Below, one piece after another: positions 7,022 through 16,074 of a stretch of 64,000 nt of DNA. Both the position numbers and the translations under genes were made by a program. The stretch is from contig NZ_JAUSWV010000002.1 in NCBI RefSeq assembly GCF_030815485.1, forward strand, positions 620,001 to 684,000, given 5' to 3'. Positions within the stretch are counted from its first letter, which is position 1. Each line of letters begins with the position of its first letter. The notes below the pieces were generated by a model. The model was not told the DNA's origin, searched no databases, and saw nothing but the letters and a program-made list of their open reading frames with translations. This DNA comes from Streptomyces rishiriensis (GTDB lineage Bacteria; Actinomycetota; Actinomycetes; Streptomycetales; Streptomycetaceae).

Positions 7022-8644
7022 TCACGAAGACCGGTCAGGGGCGTGCGAGCGGTCGTCGGACGGCTCGTCCGCCCGTTCCACGCCGCTGGTTCCGCCGGGA
7101 TGCCGCAGCGCACACAGGTAGCCGACGCCCAGGGCGATCGCCATCCCGTAGAACACCCACTGGTTGGCCTCGGCGAAATCCATCCGGATCTGCGGCATCG
7201 ACTCCCGTACCGTCCGCGCGACCGCCGAGCCGCCGCTGAGCTGCTGGTCGTCGGCACTGCCGGTGATCGCCTCGGCGACGTTCCTCGCCGCGCTCTCCGC
7301 GGTCCCGGACGGCATTCCACCCGAGCGAAGCGTGTCGTCGACATTCTCGGTCGTGCGGTGGGTCAGCAGGGTGCCGAAGAGTGCCAGGCCGACGCTCGCG
7401 GCGTAGTTGCGGATCGTCTGGGTGATGCCGGTGACCTCACCGTAAGAGGCGTCGATCGCCCGGTTCACGGCGTCGGTGGAGGCAGGGGGGAGGATGAAGC
7501 CGATACCGGCGCCCGCGAGGGCCGCGTAGGGCCACTGGTCGTGCATCGACAGGTCGGTCAGCTTTCCGGCCCAGAGCGCGAAGCCCACCGCTCCGACCAC
7601 GCAGCCGATCTTCATGGTGGGCCGCGCGCCGCGCTTGTCCAGGATCCGCCCACCCCACTGCGAGGCGAGTGCGAAGCCCGCGAAGACGTACAGCAGGTAC
7701 AGGGCCGCCTGGTTGGGTGAGGCGCTCAGGGACACCTGCGCGTAGACGGAGGCGAAGAAGAACAGCGGGACGAACGCGAGCATGGAGAAGAACAGCACGA
7801 GTCCGTCGGCCACGAAGGCGCGGTCCCGGAAGACCGCGAGCCGGACCAGCGGGTGGGCCGTGCGCAGTTCGTAGCGGCAGAACAGCCACAGCACGGCCAG
7901 ACCGCCCACGATGCAGACCCAGGTGAGCACGCTGTCCCAGCCCCACGCCGACGCCTGCTGGAAACCGAGCACGCTCCCGCCCATGCCGACCGCGATCAGC
8001 ACGGCGCCCCGCACGTCCAGGGGCTCGTCACGGCGACGATCGGACACATGGGCGAGCGCGGTCAGGATCAACGCGACGACGGCCACGGGCACGTTGACCC
8101 AGAAGATCGCCCGCCAGGTCCAGCCGGTGAGCCAGCCGCCGAGGAGCGGTCCGATGGCCGTCAGGGCGCCGGTGACACCGAAGAACAGGGCCAGCGCGCG
8201 GCCGCGCCGCTCCACCGGGAAGACGGCCACCACCACCGCCAGCGCCGCGGGGAAGAGCAGGGCCGCGCCGAGCCCCTGGGTCGCCCGGAAGACGATGAGC
8301 CACGTCAGCGCGAAGTCGCCGGCGGGTACGCAACCGCACAGGACCGACGAGACCACGAACACCAGGGTGCCCGCCACGACGACGCGCCGCGGGCCGAGCA
8401 GGTCCGCCAGACGTCCGCCGAGGGCGAAGAACGCGGCCAACGCCAGCAGATAGGCGTTGACGACCCACTGCATGCCCGAGGCCGACAGGCCGAGTTCTCT
8501 GACGATGTCCGGCGTGGCGATCGACACGATGGTCTGGTCGATGAACGTCATCGACACCGCGAACATCATGGCCGCGAGCGCCACCGACTGCGAAGGCCCG
8601 CGAGGGCCTTCGCGCGCACCCCCCGCCCCCTGCTTGGTGTACAT
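7022..8644 (-). CDS. MFS transporter, DHA2 (EmrB/QacA, 14-TM) family
   Basis: A 540-residue polytopic protein with about 14 membrane helices. It carries FIDQTIVSIATPDI in helix 1 (the DHA2 D-x-T-I-V-N pattern), GGRLADLLGPRRVV between helices 2 and 3, and a TGITQTIRNYAASVG stretch late in the protein. It should expel drugs or a self-made metabolite by proton antiport. The ATG at 8644 starts the basic N-terminus; a GTG nine bases upstream is an alternative. No regulator gene is adjacent, but a palindrome at 8656-8668 overlaps the start region and may be the operator for a distant repressor. Confidence 0.88.
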   Translation of the reverse strand: MYTKQGAGGAREGPRGPSQSVALAAMMFAVSMTFIDQTIVSIATPDIVRELGLSASGMQWVVNAYLLALAAFFALGGRLADLLGPRRVVVAGTLVFVVSSVLCGCVPAGDFALTWLIVFRATQGLGAALLFPAALAVVVAVFPVERRGRALALFFGVTGALTAIGPLLGGWLTGWTWRAIFWVNVPVAVVALILTALAHVSDRRRDEPLDVRGAVLIAVGMGGSVLGFQQASAWGWDSVLTWVCIVGGLAVLWLFCRYELRTAHPLVRLAVFRDRAFVADGLVLFFSMLAFVPLFFFASVYAQVSLSASPNQAALYLLYVFAGFALASQWGGRILDKRGARPTMKIGCVVGAVGFALWAGKLTDLSMHDQWPYAALAGAGIGFILPPASTDAVNRAIDASYGEVTGITQTIRNYAASVGLALFGTLLTHRTTENVDDTLRSGGMPSGTAESAARNVAEAITGSADDQQLSGGSAVARTVRESMPQIRMDFAEANQWVFYGMAIALGVGYLCALRHPGGTSGVERADEPSDDRSHAPDRSS

Positions 8645-8655
8645 GCCAGTCACGC

Positions 8656-8668
8656 GTTCAGTCTGAAC
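8656..8668. promoter_or_regulatory. Palindrome GTTCAG-T-CTGAAC at the exporter start
   Basis: A perfect 6+6 inverted repeat with one central base lies 11 bases before the exporter ATG. It is a plausible repressor site. The remaining spacer to 9003 holds no gene or other structure that I can support. Confidence 0.35.
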
Positions 8669-9003
8669 CCGCCCGGTTGACGACGCATCCGGTGCGACAC
8701 CAGGGAAGGAACGGCCCCGCGGCCGGGCCGGGAAAGGCACGTCTTCCCCTGTGGGAGGCGCCCGCCATGGGCTCATGACCGACGGCCGGCCGCGGTGGGT
8801 GCCGCGGACGGGGCGATCGACCGCGGCGCTGCGCAGAGCCGGTCGGCCGGCGGCTACGACGACCGCGGCCGCCTGATCCGAACCCCTGCCGGCGGTCGGT
8901 CGCGAGGGGCCGGGAGGAGCCGACGGTCGCCGTGAGCGGCTGGTGGACTCTCGTGCCGCTCCGGGAGTGCTCGCCGTTGGGCGTACTCCGCAGTGGCGCT
9001 GCG

Positions 9004-9420
9004 CTACTCCGGCTGGGTCACCGTCAGCGACCACCGGATGTCGTCCGCCGAAGCGTCCACTCCGATGGTGAAGGAGCCCGCGCGCACCACCCCGGCGGCC
9101 ATGGCCACCGAGCCCGTCCCGGCGCCTCCCGCCGGACAGTCCACCGGGAACGCGGCGACCTCCGCCCCCTGCGACCGCATCGTCACCCGTACGTCGCCAC
9201 CGCCCTCGCAGGCCACCGTGAGGACGGTCGGCAGGCCCTCCCAGGCTCCCCCCGACGCGACGCCGCCGTCGCCCGTCCACTCCGGCACCCAGACCAGACC
9301 GTCCGGACCGGGGTGCGGCAGCAAGGGGTCCCCGGCCGCGGCGGCGGGCGCCGTACCGGCACCGGTCAGCGCACCGGCGGCCAGCGCCGTCATGACCAGG
9401 GCTTTTCCTGCTCGGTTCAT
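9004..9420 (-). CDS. Small secreted protein, unknown function
   Basis: A 138-residue protein with a classical Sec signal peptide (MNRAGK, a hydrophobic core and an APAAAA cleavage region near residue 28). The mature part has two Cys (about residues 73 and 94) that could form one disulfide and looks beta-rich, ending WSLTVTQPE. The ATG at 9420 is supported by GGAGGAG eight bases upstream, so an in-frame upstream start is rejected. It is transcribed alone, divergently from the coiled-coil gene, with a large hairpin between them. No family is recognised. Confidence 0.75.
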   Translation of the reverse strand: MNRAGKALVMTALAAGALTGAGTAPAAAAGDPLLPHPGPDGLVWVPEWTGDGGVASGGAWEGLPTVLTVACEGGGDVRVTMRSQGAEVAAFPVDCPAGGAGTGSVAMAAGVVRAGSFTIGVDASADDIRWSLTVTQPE

Positions 9421-9463
9421 GTTCGCTCCTCCATGAGGTGTCATGAACCCCACACTCTGCCGG

Positions 9464-9509
9464 GGTGATCGTCCCCGGACCTGAGTACGGGTACTCAGGG
9501 ACGATCACC
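9464..9509. promoter_or_regulatory. Large imperfect palindrome in a divergent promoter region
   Basis: The core CTGAGTAC-GG-GTACTCAG (9481-9498) is perfect. It is flanked by a second matching pair, GGTGATCGTCC on the left and GGACGATCACC on the right, with about six unpaired bases on the left arm. Because both flanking genes point away from it, it is more likely an operator or leader structure than a terminator. Confidence 0.5.
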
Positions 9510-9582
9510 TTGGCCGGAACGCGGCCCTGTCCCGGCTCCCCCGGCCGTCGGGATGCGCGGCGGCCCGGCCGGGTGGACTCTG

Positions 9583-10527
9583 ATGATCATGGCGCGAAAG
9601 GGTGTACGACCGGCTCGCCCCGCCGCGGGTGACGAGGTGGAGCGGATGCTCGACGAGCTCTACGTGACACCGCCGTCCGACTTCGTCTCCCGACGTGAGC
9701 GGCTGGCCGCCGAAGCCAAGCGGGACGGGCGCGCGGAGGACGCCCGTCGGATCCATGCGGCCCGGCGCCCCACGCTCGCGGCCTGGGCGGCGAACCTGCT
9801 GCTGCGCGCTCAGCCGCGGGAGGGCGAGCGGTTCCTGGAGCTGGGACGGGCCCTGCGCGAGGCCTACCGGGCCCTGGACGCCGACGGGATCAAGGAGCTG
9901 TCCGAGCAGCGCCGTGACATCGTCTCCGCGCTGTCCCGGCAGGCCGCCGAGCTGGCTCGTGAGGCCGGGCACCGGCTGTCGGACGCCGCTCAGCAGGAGG
10001 TCGGCTCCACCCTGCGCGCCGTGCTGGCGGACGAGGACGCGGCGAGACGGTGGGCCACCGGACGTCTGGAGAGCGCCCTCACGCCGCCGGTCGACTTCCC
10101 GTCCGGCGACGCGGCCGCGGCCGTCCCCCCGCGCGGGCCGGCCCGAGCGGCAGCCGTGCCGCAGGAGGCGCGGTCCCGGACGAAGGACGAACTCGCCGAG
10201 CGGCGCCGCCGACGGCAGCAGCAGCTCGGCCGGGCCCGGCGCTCGGCCGAGGCAGCCGATCGCCGGCTCCGTGACCTGAGCGCCGGACGGGCCGACGCCG
10301 AGGCGTCGCTCAGGCGGGCCCGGGACCGGCACGACCGGGCCGCCGAGGACGAGTCCGCGGCGCAGGAGCGGCTGCGCGAGGCGCGCGAGGAGCTGCGGAG
10401 CGCGGAGCAGGAGCGCGCGGAGGCCGAGGAGCGGCTGCGGACCGCCGCCGAGGCGGTGGACGGGGCCGAGCGGGCAGCCCGGGACGCCTCGCAGGAGGTG
10501 GCCCGGCTGACCGGACCGGTCGAGTAG
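9583..10527 (+). CDS. Coiled-coil protein, unknown function
   Basis: A 314-residue soluble protein. The N-terminal half (about 20-170) is helical and contains PRPTLAAWAANLL-like and EGERFLELGRALREAY segments typical of a conserved actinobacterial hypothetical family. The C-terminal part (about 205-310) is an almost continuous Ala/Arg/Glu coiled coil (AEAADRRLRDL, AEQERAEAEERLRTAAE). No enzymatic motif or membrane segment is visible. ATG codons at 9583 and 9589 are both possible; GGTGGA just before 9583 favours the first. A structural or scaffolding role is only a guess. Confidence 0.72.
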   Translation: MIMARKGVRPARPAAGDEVERMLDELYVTPPSDFVSRRERLAAEAKRDGRAEDARRIHAARRPTLAAWAANLLLRAQPREGERFLELGRALREAYRALDADGIKELSEQRRDIVSALSRQAAELAREAGHRLSDAAQQEVGSTLRAVLADEDAARRWATGRLESALTPPVDFPSGDAAAAVPPRGPARAAAVPQEARSRTKDELAERRRRRQQQLGRARRSAEAADRRLRDLSAGRADAEASLRRARDRHDRAAEDESAAQERLREAREELRSAEQERAEAEERLRTAAEAVDGAERAARDASQEVARLTGPVE

Positions 10528-10761
10528 GGCTCCCGTCAGGGAGGCGGGCGATGGCCGCCGGACGACGGGACGAGCGGCCTTCGGGACGGCCGGCCGGCCC
10601 ACCGGTCGGGGCCTCGGGAGGGGCGGCGCGCGCCGCGGTCGGCGCGCGGCCCGCGGCGCCGCACGACGCCGGTGCCGACGGCGTCCCGCCTGGTGAGGGG
10701 CGCCCGGTGATGGGACGCTGGAGAACGAGGGCGTCCGACACAGGACAGGCCGGGAGGGCCG

Positions 10762-12240
10762 ATGGGACGTGATGTCCCGGCGCTGGTCTTCACCCGCGAG
10801 GACCGCCGCCGGTACCGGATCAAGATGCAGGAGTGTCTCGATGTGTTCGCGCAGATGCTGCGCGAGTCACGGTTCGAGTCCGAGCGGCCCCGGGTGGGTC
10901 TCGAGATCGAGCTGAACCTGGTCGACGACGAGGCCGAGCCGGCGATGCGCAACAGCGACGTGCTCGACGCGATCGCGGATCCCGCCTGGGCCACCGAGCT
11001 CGGCCGCTTCAACCTGGAGATCAACGTCCCGCCGCGCCGTCTGACGCAGGGCGGTCCCGACGCCTGGGAGGGCGAGATCCGGGCCGCGCTCAATCACGCC
11101 GAGCGGGGTGCCAGGTCGGTCGGCACGCACCTGATCATGATCGGCATTCTCCCCACGCTGCGGCAGGAGGACGTCGGCGAGTCGGCACTGTCGGAGAACG
11201 CCCGCTACCGGTTGCTCAACGACCAGGTGTTCGCCGCGCGGGGCGAGGACCTGCACATCGAGATGAACGGTGTCGACCGGCTGCGGACCTACGCGGACAC
11301 GATCACTCCGGAGGCCGCGTGCACCAGTACGCAGTTCCATCTCCAGGTCTCCCCCGACGAGTTCGCCGCCTACTGGAACGCGGCGCAGGCGGTGGCCGGC
11401 GTCCAGGTGGCGCTGGCGGCCAACTCGCCGTTCCTGTTCGGGAAGGAGTTGTGGCACGAGACCCGGATCCCGCTGTTCGAACAGGCCACCGACACCCGCC
11501 CGCAGGAGATCAAGGTGCAGGGCGTACGGCCCCGGGTGTGGTTCGGGGAACGGTGGATCAACAGCGTCTTCGACCTCTTCGAGGAGAATCTGCGCTACTT
11601 CCCCGCGCTGCTGCCGTTGTGCGACGAGCAGGATCCGCGCGAGACGCTGGCCGGAGGAGATGTTCCGGAACTGGGCGAGCTGACGCTGCACAACGGCACG
11701 ATCTACCGCTGGAACCGTCCGGTCTACGCCGTCGCCAACGACCAGCCGCACGTGCGGGTGGAGAACCGCTGTCTGCCGGCCGGCCCGACGGTCGCCGACA
11801 CCCTCGCCAACGGCGCCTTCTACTACGGCCTCACCCGCGCCCTGGTGGAGGACGAGCGGCCGGTGTGGTCACGGATGTCGTTCCGGGCAGCCGAGGACAA
11901 TCTGCACACGGCGGCACGGGACGGCATCGACGCCCGGCTGTACTGGCCCGGCATGGGCGAGGCGCCGGTCGCCGAGCTCGTGCTGCGGCGCCTGCTGCCG
12001 CTCGCCCACCGGGGGCTGGAGCTGTCCGGGATGGACGCGGCCTGGCGGGAGCCGCTGCTCGGGATCATCGAGCAGCGGTGCGTCACCGGCCACAACGGAG
12101 CCGTCTGGCAGAAGGAGATGTTCCATCGCATCACCGCCTCCGGCCAGGCCGGACGCCACGAGGCGCTGCGCCGGATGACGCAGCTCTACATCGACTACAT
12201 GCACCTCAACGCACCCGCCCACACCTGGCCGGTCGACTGA
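10762..12240 (+). CDS. Glutamate-cysteine ligase family (GCS2) carboxylate-amine ligase
   Basis: A 492-residue enzyme. The N-terminal motif RVGLEIELNLVDDEAEP (about residues 46-62) and the downstream LGRFNLEINVPP are the GCS2 ATP-grasp-like signature. The family forms an amide between the gamma-carboxylate of glutamate (or a similar acid) and an amine such as cysteine, using ATP. Streptomycetes make mycothiol and ergothioneine rather than glutathione, so the real substrate is uncertain. No ergothioneine genes adjoin it, which argues against calling it egtA. The ATG at 10762 follows GGGAGG with six-base spacing. The gene stands alone and a cyclophilin gene follows after 95 bases. Confidence 0.85.
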   Translation: MGRDVPALVFTREDRRRYRIKMQECLDVFAQMLRESRFESERPRVGLEIELNLVDDEAEPAMRNSDVLDAIADPAWATELGRFNLEINVPPRRLTQGGPDAWEGEIRAALNHAERGARSVGTHLIMIGILPTLRQEDVGESALSENARYRLLNDQVFAARGEDLHIEMNGVDRLRTYADTITPEAACTSTQFHLQVSPDEFAAYWNAAQAVAGVQVALAANSPFLFGKELWHETRIPLFEQATDTRPQEIKVQGVRPRVWFGERWINSVFDLFEENLRYFPALLPLCDEQDPRETLAGGDVPELGELTLHNGTIYRWNRPVYAVANDQPHVRVENRCLPAGPTVADTLANGAFYYGLTRALVEDERPVWSRMSFRAAEDNLHTAARDGIDARLYWPGMGEAPVAELVLRRLLPLAHRGLELSGMDAAWREPLLGIIEQRCVTGHNGAVWQKEMFHRITASGQAGRHEALRRMTQLYIDYMHLNAPAHTWPVD

Positions 12241-12335
12241 GCGGCGCCCCCGCCGGCCGCCCCGACAGGAGACTGTGAGGGCCGACACCACCCCCTCGAT
12301 TCGGCAGCGCTCGCGAGACCGGGCAGGATAGAACC

Positions 12336-12833
12336 ATGACGTTCAAGATCTACTTCGACATCACCATCAACGACGAGCCCGCCGGGCGGATCAACTTCAA
12401 CCTGTTCGACGACGTCGTCCCCAAGACGGCCGAGAACTTCCGCGCGCTGGCCACCGGCGAGAAGGGCTTCGGTTTCGCCGGCTCTTCCTTCCACCGGGTC
12501 ATCCCCGACTTCATGCTCCAGGGCGGCGACTTCACCCGCGGCAACGGCACGGGCGGCAAGAGCATCTACGGCGAGAAGTTCGCCGACGAGAACTTCACCC
12601 TCAAGCACGACCGGCCGGGCCTGCTCTCGATGGCCAACGCCGGCCCCAACAGCAACGGCTCGCAGTTCTTCATCACCACGGTCGTCACCAGCTGGCTCGA
12701 CGGCAAGCACGTGGTGTTCGGCGAGGTCGCCGACGAGGCCAGCATGGCCCTCGTCAAGAAGATCGAGTCCTACGGCTCGCGCAGCGGTTCCACCTCGGCG
12801 AAGATCACCATCGCGGAGTCCGGCCAGCTCTGA
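12336..12833 (+). CDS. Peptidyl-prolyl cis-trans isomerase (cyclophilin)
   Basis: A 165-residue single-domain cyclophilin without a signal peptide, so cytoplasmic. It shows the full signature: [15 protein letters not shown] (residues 51-65, catalytic Arg in HRV), [24 protein letters not shown] (residues 99-113) and [12 protein letters not shown] (residues 121-132). It catalyses isomerisation of proline peptide bonds and assists protein folding. The length is standard and the N-terminus begins directly at the first strand. It is followed by an 11-bp GC stem-loop terminator at 12849-12874 and appears to be a single-gene unit. Confidence 0.95.
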   Translation: MTFKIYFDITINDEPAGRINFNLFDDVVPKTAENFRALATGEKGFGFAGSSFHRVIPDFMLQGGDFTRGNGTGGKSIYGEKFADENFTLKHDRPGLLSMANAGPNSNGSQFFITTVVTSWLDGKHVVFGEVADEASMALVKKIESYGSRSGSTSAKITIAESGQL

Positions 12834-12848
12834 CCGGCCTGAACGCCT

Positions 12849-12874
12849 GCCGGCCGGGGGCATCCCCGGCCGGC
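12849..12874 (+). terminator. Stem-loop terminator after the cyclophilin gene
   Basis: GCCGGCCGGGG pairs with CCCCGGCCGGC around a four-base GCAT loop, starting 16 bases after the stop. Confidence 0.7.
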
Positions 12875-13041
12875 GGCGCAATCGCCACCGGGGCTCGCGT
12901 CGGCGCCGGGCACCGGAACCCTCCGTGGTACTCCCCCGCTCCCCCGCGCGTCATGATGCGCGACCGGCACAGGCCCGCGCACTGCCGGTCCCGGCAGTGC
13001 TGCGCAGGGTCTGGATGCCGGTGAGCCGCTCCCGTCGGACG

Positions 13042-13773
13042 TCAGCGGTGTTCGGGGTTGAGCGCGTCGGAGCGGCAGCCCGCGTCCCACTCCGCACGCC
13101 GGTTGCCGTGCGCGGGGACACCGCCGTTGCGCTTGAGCAGGGCCGCGAGGTGCATCAGGTTCCACGTCATGAAGGCGGTGTTGCGATTGGTGAAGTCGTT
13201 CTCCGGCCCGCCCGAGCCGGGATCCAGGTACGAGGGCCCGGGGCCCGCCGGACCGACCCAGCCCGCGTCCGCCTGCGGCGGGATCGTGTAGCCGAGGTGC
13301 TGGAGGCTGTAGAGCAGGTTCATCGCGCAGTGCTTCACGCCGTCCTCGTTGCCGGTGATCAGACAGCCGCCGACCCGGCCGTAGAAGGCGTACTGCCCCT
13401 GCGGGTTGAGCAGGCTGGAGCAGCTGTAGAGGCGCTCGACGACCTTCTTCGTCACGGAGCTGTTGTCGCCGAGCCAGATCGGTCCGGCCAGTACCAGGAT
13501 GTCGGCCGCCGTCACCCGCTCGTAGAGTTCCGGCCAGGCGTCGGTGGCGAAGCCGTGTGCGGTCATGTCCGGATAGACGCCGGGGGCGATGTCGTGGTCG
13601 ACGGCCCGGAACTCGTCGGTGGTCACCCCGTGCGCCTCCATGACCGACCGGCTCTTGTCGACCAGGCCCTGGGTGTGGCTGAGCTGCGGGGACGGTTTGA
13701 GGGTGCAGTTGACGAACAGGGCGCTGAGGTCGGGGTAGCGGTACGTCTCGTCGGAGGAGGGCGAGGCTGCCAT
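13042..13773 (-). CDS. Flavodoxin-fold NAD(P)H/FMN-dependent oxidoreductase
   Basis: A 243-residue protein with flavodoxin-like order. The first strand ends in LFVNCTLKPSPQLSHTQGL (about residues 19-37), the FMN-phosphate loop of NADPH-dependent FMN reductases. Next come ADILVLAGPIWLGDNSSVTKKVVERL (about 88-113) and a YGRVGGCLITGNEDG segment (about 131-145). It should use FMN to transfer electrons to a small quinone or flavin; the substrate is unknown. The ATG at 13773 is preceded by GGGAGAC. Transcribed alone, divergent from the epimerase gene. Confidence 0.82.
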   Translation of the reverse strand: MAASPSSDETYRYPDLSALFVNCTLKPSPQLSHTQGLVDKSRSVMEAHGVTTDEFRAVDHDIAPGVYPDMTAHGFATDAWPELYERVTAADILVLAGPIWLGDNSSVTKKVVERLYSCSSLLNPQGQYAFYGRVGGCLITGNEDGVKHCAMNLLYSLQHLGYTIPPQADAGWVGPAGPGPSYLDPGSGGPENDFTNRNTAFMTWNLMHLAALLKRNGGVPAHGNRRAEWDAGCRSDALNPEHR

Positions 13774-13918
13774 GACGGTCTCCCTTGCTGAAGGCCAGGG
13801 AAGCCTCTCGCGGCGGGTCCGCCTCGTGCCGGTCCGACGCGCGTTCCGCGTCTTACGGAGTGATGACGTGCCGGGCGGGTCAGGCGGTCCGGCCCGGCCG
13901 CGGCCCTAGCGTGGCCGT

Positions 13919-14920
13919 ATGCGTGTACTGGTCACCGGCGGCGCCGGCTTCATCGGGTCCCATGTCGTCGACGCCCTGCGGGAGCGCGGGCACGAACCGC
14001 TCGTGTACGACGTCCGGCAGGACCCCGGCGCCGACGTGCGCGACAGCGTGGCGGTCGCCCGTGCCCTCACCGGCGTCGACGCCGTCTGTCACCAGGCCGC
14101 GATGGTCGGACTCGGCGACGGCGTCAGCGACGCGGCGGAGTACGTCTCGCGCAACGACCTCGGGACGGCCGTCCTGCTCGCCGCCATGGCGGGGGCCGGC
14201 GTGCGGCGGCTCGTGCTCGCCGGGTCGATGGTCGTGTACGGGGAGGGGCGTTACACATGCCGGGAGCACGGGGTGGTGCGGCCGGGGCCACGCGCCGTCG
14301 CCGACCTGGACGCAGGGCGGTTCGAGCCGCCGTGCCCGGCGTGCGGCAGGGCTCTCGGCCCCGGGCTCGTCGCCGAGGACGCTCCCGCCGACCCCCGCAA
14401 CGTGTACGCCACGACCAAGCTCGCCCAGGAGCACCTGGCCGCCGCCTGGGCCAGGTCGACGGGCGGAACGGCGGTGTCGCTGCGCTACCACAACGTCTAC
14501 GGGCCCCGGATGCCCCGGGACACCCCGTACGCCGGCGTCGCCTCGTTCTTCCGCTCCGCGCTGGCCCGGGGAGAGGCGCCGCGCGTCTTCGAGGACGGGC
14601 GGCAGCGGCGGGACTTCGTGCACGTACGCGACGTGGCCGCCGCCAACGTGGCCGCGCTGGACGCCGGCTCCGCGCAGGGCACGCTGACCGCGTACAACAC
14701 CGGCAGCGGCGAGCCGCACACGGTGGGCGAGATGGCGCAGGCCCTGGCCGCCGCGTACGGCGGGCCCCGGCCGGTCGTCACCGGCGAGTACCGGCTGGGC
14801 GACGTCCGCCACATCACGGCGGACTCCGCCCGGCTCCGGGCCGAGCTGGGCTGGAAGCCCCGGGTCGGTTTCCTTGAGGGGATGCGGGAGTTCGCACGGG
14901 CCGGGCTGCGCGGGGAATGA
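13919..14920 (+). CDS. NAD-dependent epimerase/dehydratase (extended SDR)
   Basis: A 333-residue nucleotide-sugar epimerase/dehydratase-type enzyme. The N-terminal Rossmann motif is GGAGFIGS (residues 7-14). The active-site triad includes Y-x3-K in NVYATTKLAQEH. The sugar-binding end carries RDFVHVRDVA and NTGSGEPHTVGEM. An insertion at about residues 133-160 contains a C-x2-C pair (PPCPACGRALG), seen in a subset of actinobacterial homologues, which may bind zinc. The likely product is an epimerised UDP- or dTDP-sugar. The ATG at 13919 begins directly at the Rossmann strand. The gene converges on the histidine kinase gene across a stem-loop. Confidence 0.88.
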   Translation: MRVLVTGGAGFIGSHVVDALRERGHEPLVYDVRQDPGADVRDSVAVARALTGVDAVCHQAAMVGLGDGVSDAAEYVSRNDLGTAVLLAAMAGAGVRRLVLAGSMVVYGEGRYTCREHGVVRPGPRAVADLDAGRFEPPCPACGRALGPGLVAEDAPADPRNVYATTKLAQEHLAAAWARSTGGTAVSLRYHNVYGPRMPRDTPYAGVASFFRSALARGEAPRVFEDGRQRRDFVHVRDVAAANVAALDAGSAQGTLTAYNTGSGEPHTVGEMAQALAAAYGGPRPVVTGEYRLGDVRHITADSARLRAELGWKPRVGFLEGMREFARAGLRGE

Positions 14921-14931
14921 GCGGGAAGTGA

Positions 14932-14955
14932 CCGGCCGGCGCGGAAGCCGGCCGG
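14932..14955. terminator. Stem-loop between convergent epimerase and kinase genes
   Basis: CCGGCCGGC pairs with GCCGGCCGG around a six-base loop in the 38-base gap between two convergent genes, so it probably ends transcripts from both sides. Confidence 0.6.
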
Positions 14956-14958
14956 CCC

Positions 14959-16074
14959 TCAGGGGGCCGCCGGCAGGGTCACCTCGAAGCGGCAGCCGCC
15001 CGGGATGTTGCGTACGGTGGTCCATCCCTGGTGGGCCTCCACAATCCCCCGCACGATGGCGAGGCCGAGTCCCGCGCCGGCCGGGGGCGTCCGGGCGTGC
15101 GTGCCGCGCCACCCGGTGTCGAAGACGCGCGGCAGATCCTCCTCGGGGATGCCGCCGCAGCCGTCGGTGACGGAGACGACGACCCCGGCGGGCGAGCGTT
15201 CGGCGGCCACGGCCACTGTGCCGTCGGCGGGCGTGCGCCGGATGGCGTTGACGAGCAGATTGCCCAGCACCCGGCTCATCTCCTTGCCGTCCACCTCGAC
15301 CGGGAGGGGTTCGACACGGCCGCCGACGAGTCGTACGCCGTGTTCGCGGGCGAGCGGGTCGGCGCCGGCGAGGGCGTCGCCGACCAGGTCGTACACGGAC
15401 ATGCGGGAGGTGGAGAGCGCGAGCGCTCCGGCGTGTATCCGGGAGAGCTCGAACAGGTCGCCCACCATGTCGTTGAGCCGCTCCACCTCGGTGCGGATCT
15501 GGCGCAGATAGCGGGCGGGGTCGGCCGCGACGCCGTCCTCCAGCGCCTCCGACATCGCGCGCAGTCCGGCCAGCGGGGTGCGCAGGTCGTGCGAGATCCA
15601 GGCGACGAGTTCACGCCTGGACGCCTCGAGCGCGCGTTCGCGGTCCCGGGACTCGGCGAGCTTCCCGCTGGTCGCCGCCAGCTCACGGCTCAGCGCGTCG
15701 AGTTCGGCGGTGGTCGGGCCGACGGGCGCGGTGAAGGCGCCGCCGTCACCGAAGGAACGGGCGGCGCGGGTGAGTTCGCGGCTGCGGGCGACCACCCAGC
15801 GGCCGAGGACCAGGGCCGTGGCCAGCGAGACCACCGCGGCCATCGCCACGACCGTCGTCACCACGCTCAGGTCGTGCCCGGACAGGAACATCGCCTGCGC
15901 CACGGCCAGCGTGCCCGCCAGCATCGCGGTCACGGCGACGGCGGCCACCACAGTCAGCGACGCGGTCAGCGAGCGGCGGCGCAGCAGCCACAGCGCGGCC
16001 GCGCCGAGCAGTCCGGCGAGCAGGGCGCCGAGAAAGGCGAACAGGGCGATGAGCAGCGTGTCGCGCACGGTCAC
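14959..16074 (-). CDS. Sensor histidine kinase of a two-component system
   Basis: A 371-residue membrane kinase. Two N-terminal membrane helices (about 7-30 and 62-90) with little between them suggest membrane rather than extracellular sensing. A HAMP-like linker follows, then the H box [17 protein letters not shown] (phospho-His near residue 165), the N box [12 protein letters not shown]1 [16 protein letters not shown] and G2 [16 protein letters not shown]. It starts at a GTG overlapping the stop of the response regulator gene (GTGA), so the two are co-translated. It should phosphorylate that regulator; the neighbouring cell-envelope genes are likely targets. Confidence 0.92.
   Translation of the reverse strand: MTVRDTLLIALFAFLGALLAGLLGAAALWLLRRRSLTASLTVVAAVAVTAMLAGTLAVAQAMFLSGHDLSVVTTVVAMAAVVSLATALVLGRWVVARSRELTRAARSFGDGGAFTAPVGPTTAELDALSRELAATSGKLAESRDRERALEASRRELVAWISHDLRTPLAGLRAMSEALEDGVAADPARYLRQIRTEVERLNDMVGDLFELSRIHAGALALSTSRMSVYDLVGDALAGADPLAREHGVRLVGGRVEPLPVEVDGKEMSRVLGNLLVNAIRRTPADGTVAVAAERSPAGVVVSVTDGCGGIPEEDLPRVFDTGWRGTHARTPPAGAGLGLAIVRGIVEAHQGWTTVRNIPGGCRFEVTLPAAP

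Noticed and set aside
8669..9003. Short fragment reading GGYDDRGRLI in the spacer before the secreted protein gene
   Set aside because: Too short and without start, ribosome site or supporting context to be called a gene remnant.
10551..10772. 73-codon plus-strand frame before the GCS2 gene
   Set aside because: Gly/Arg/Ala-rich low complexity and overlaps the start of the ligase gene; no ribosome site.
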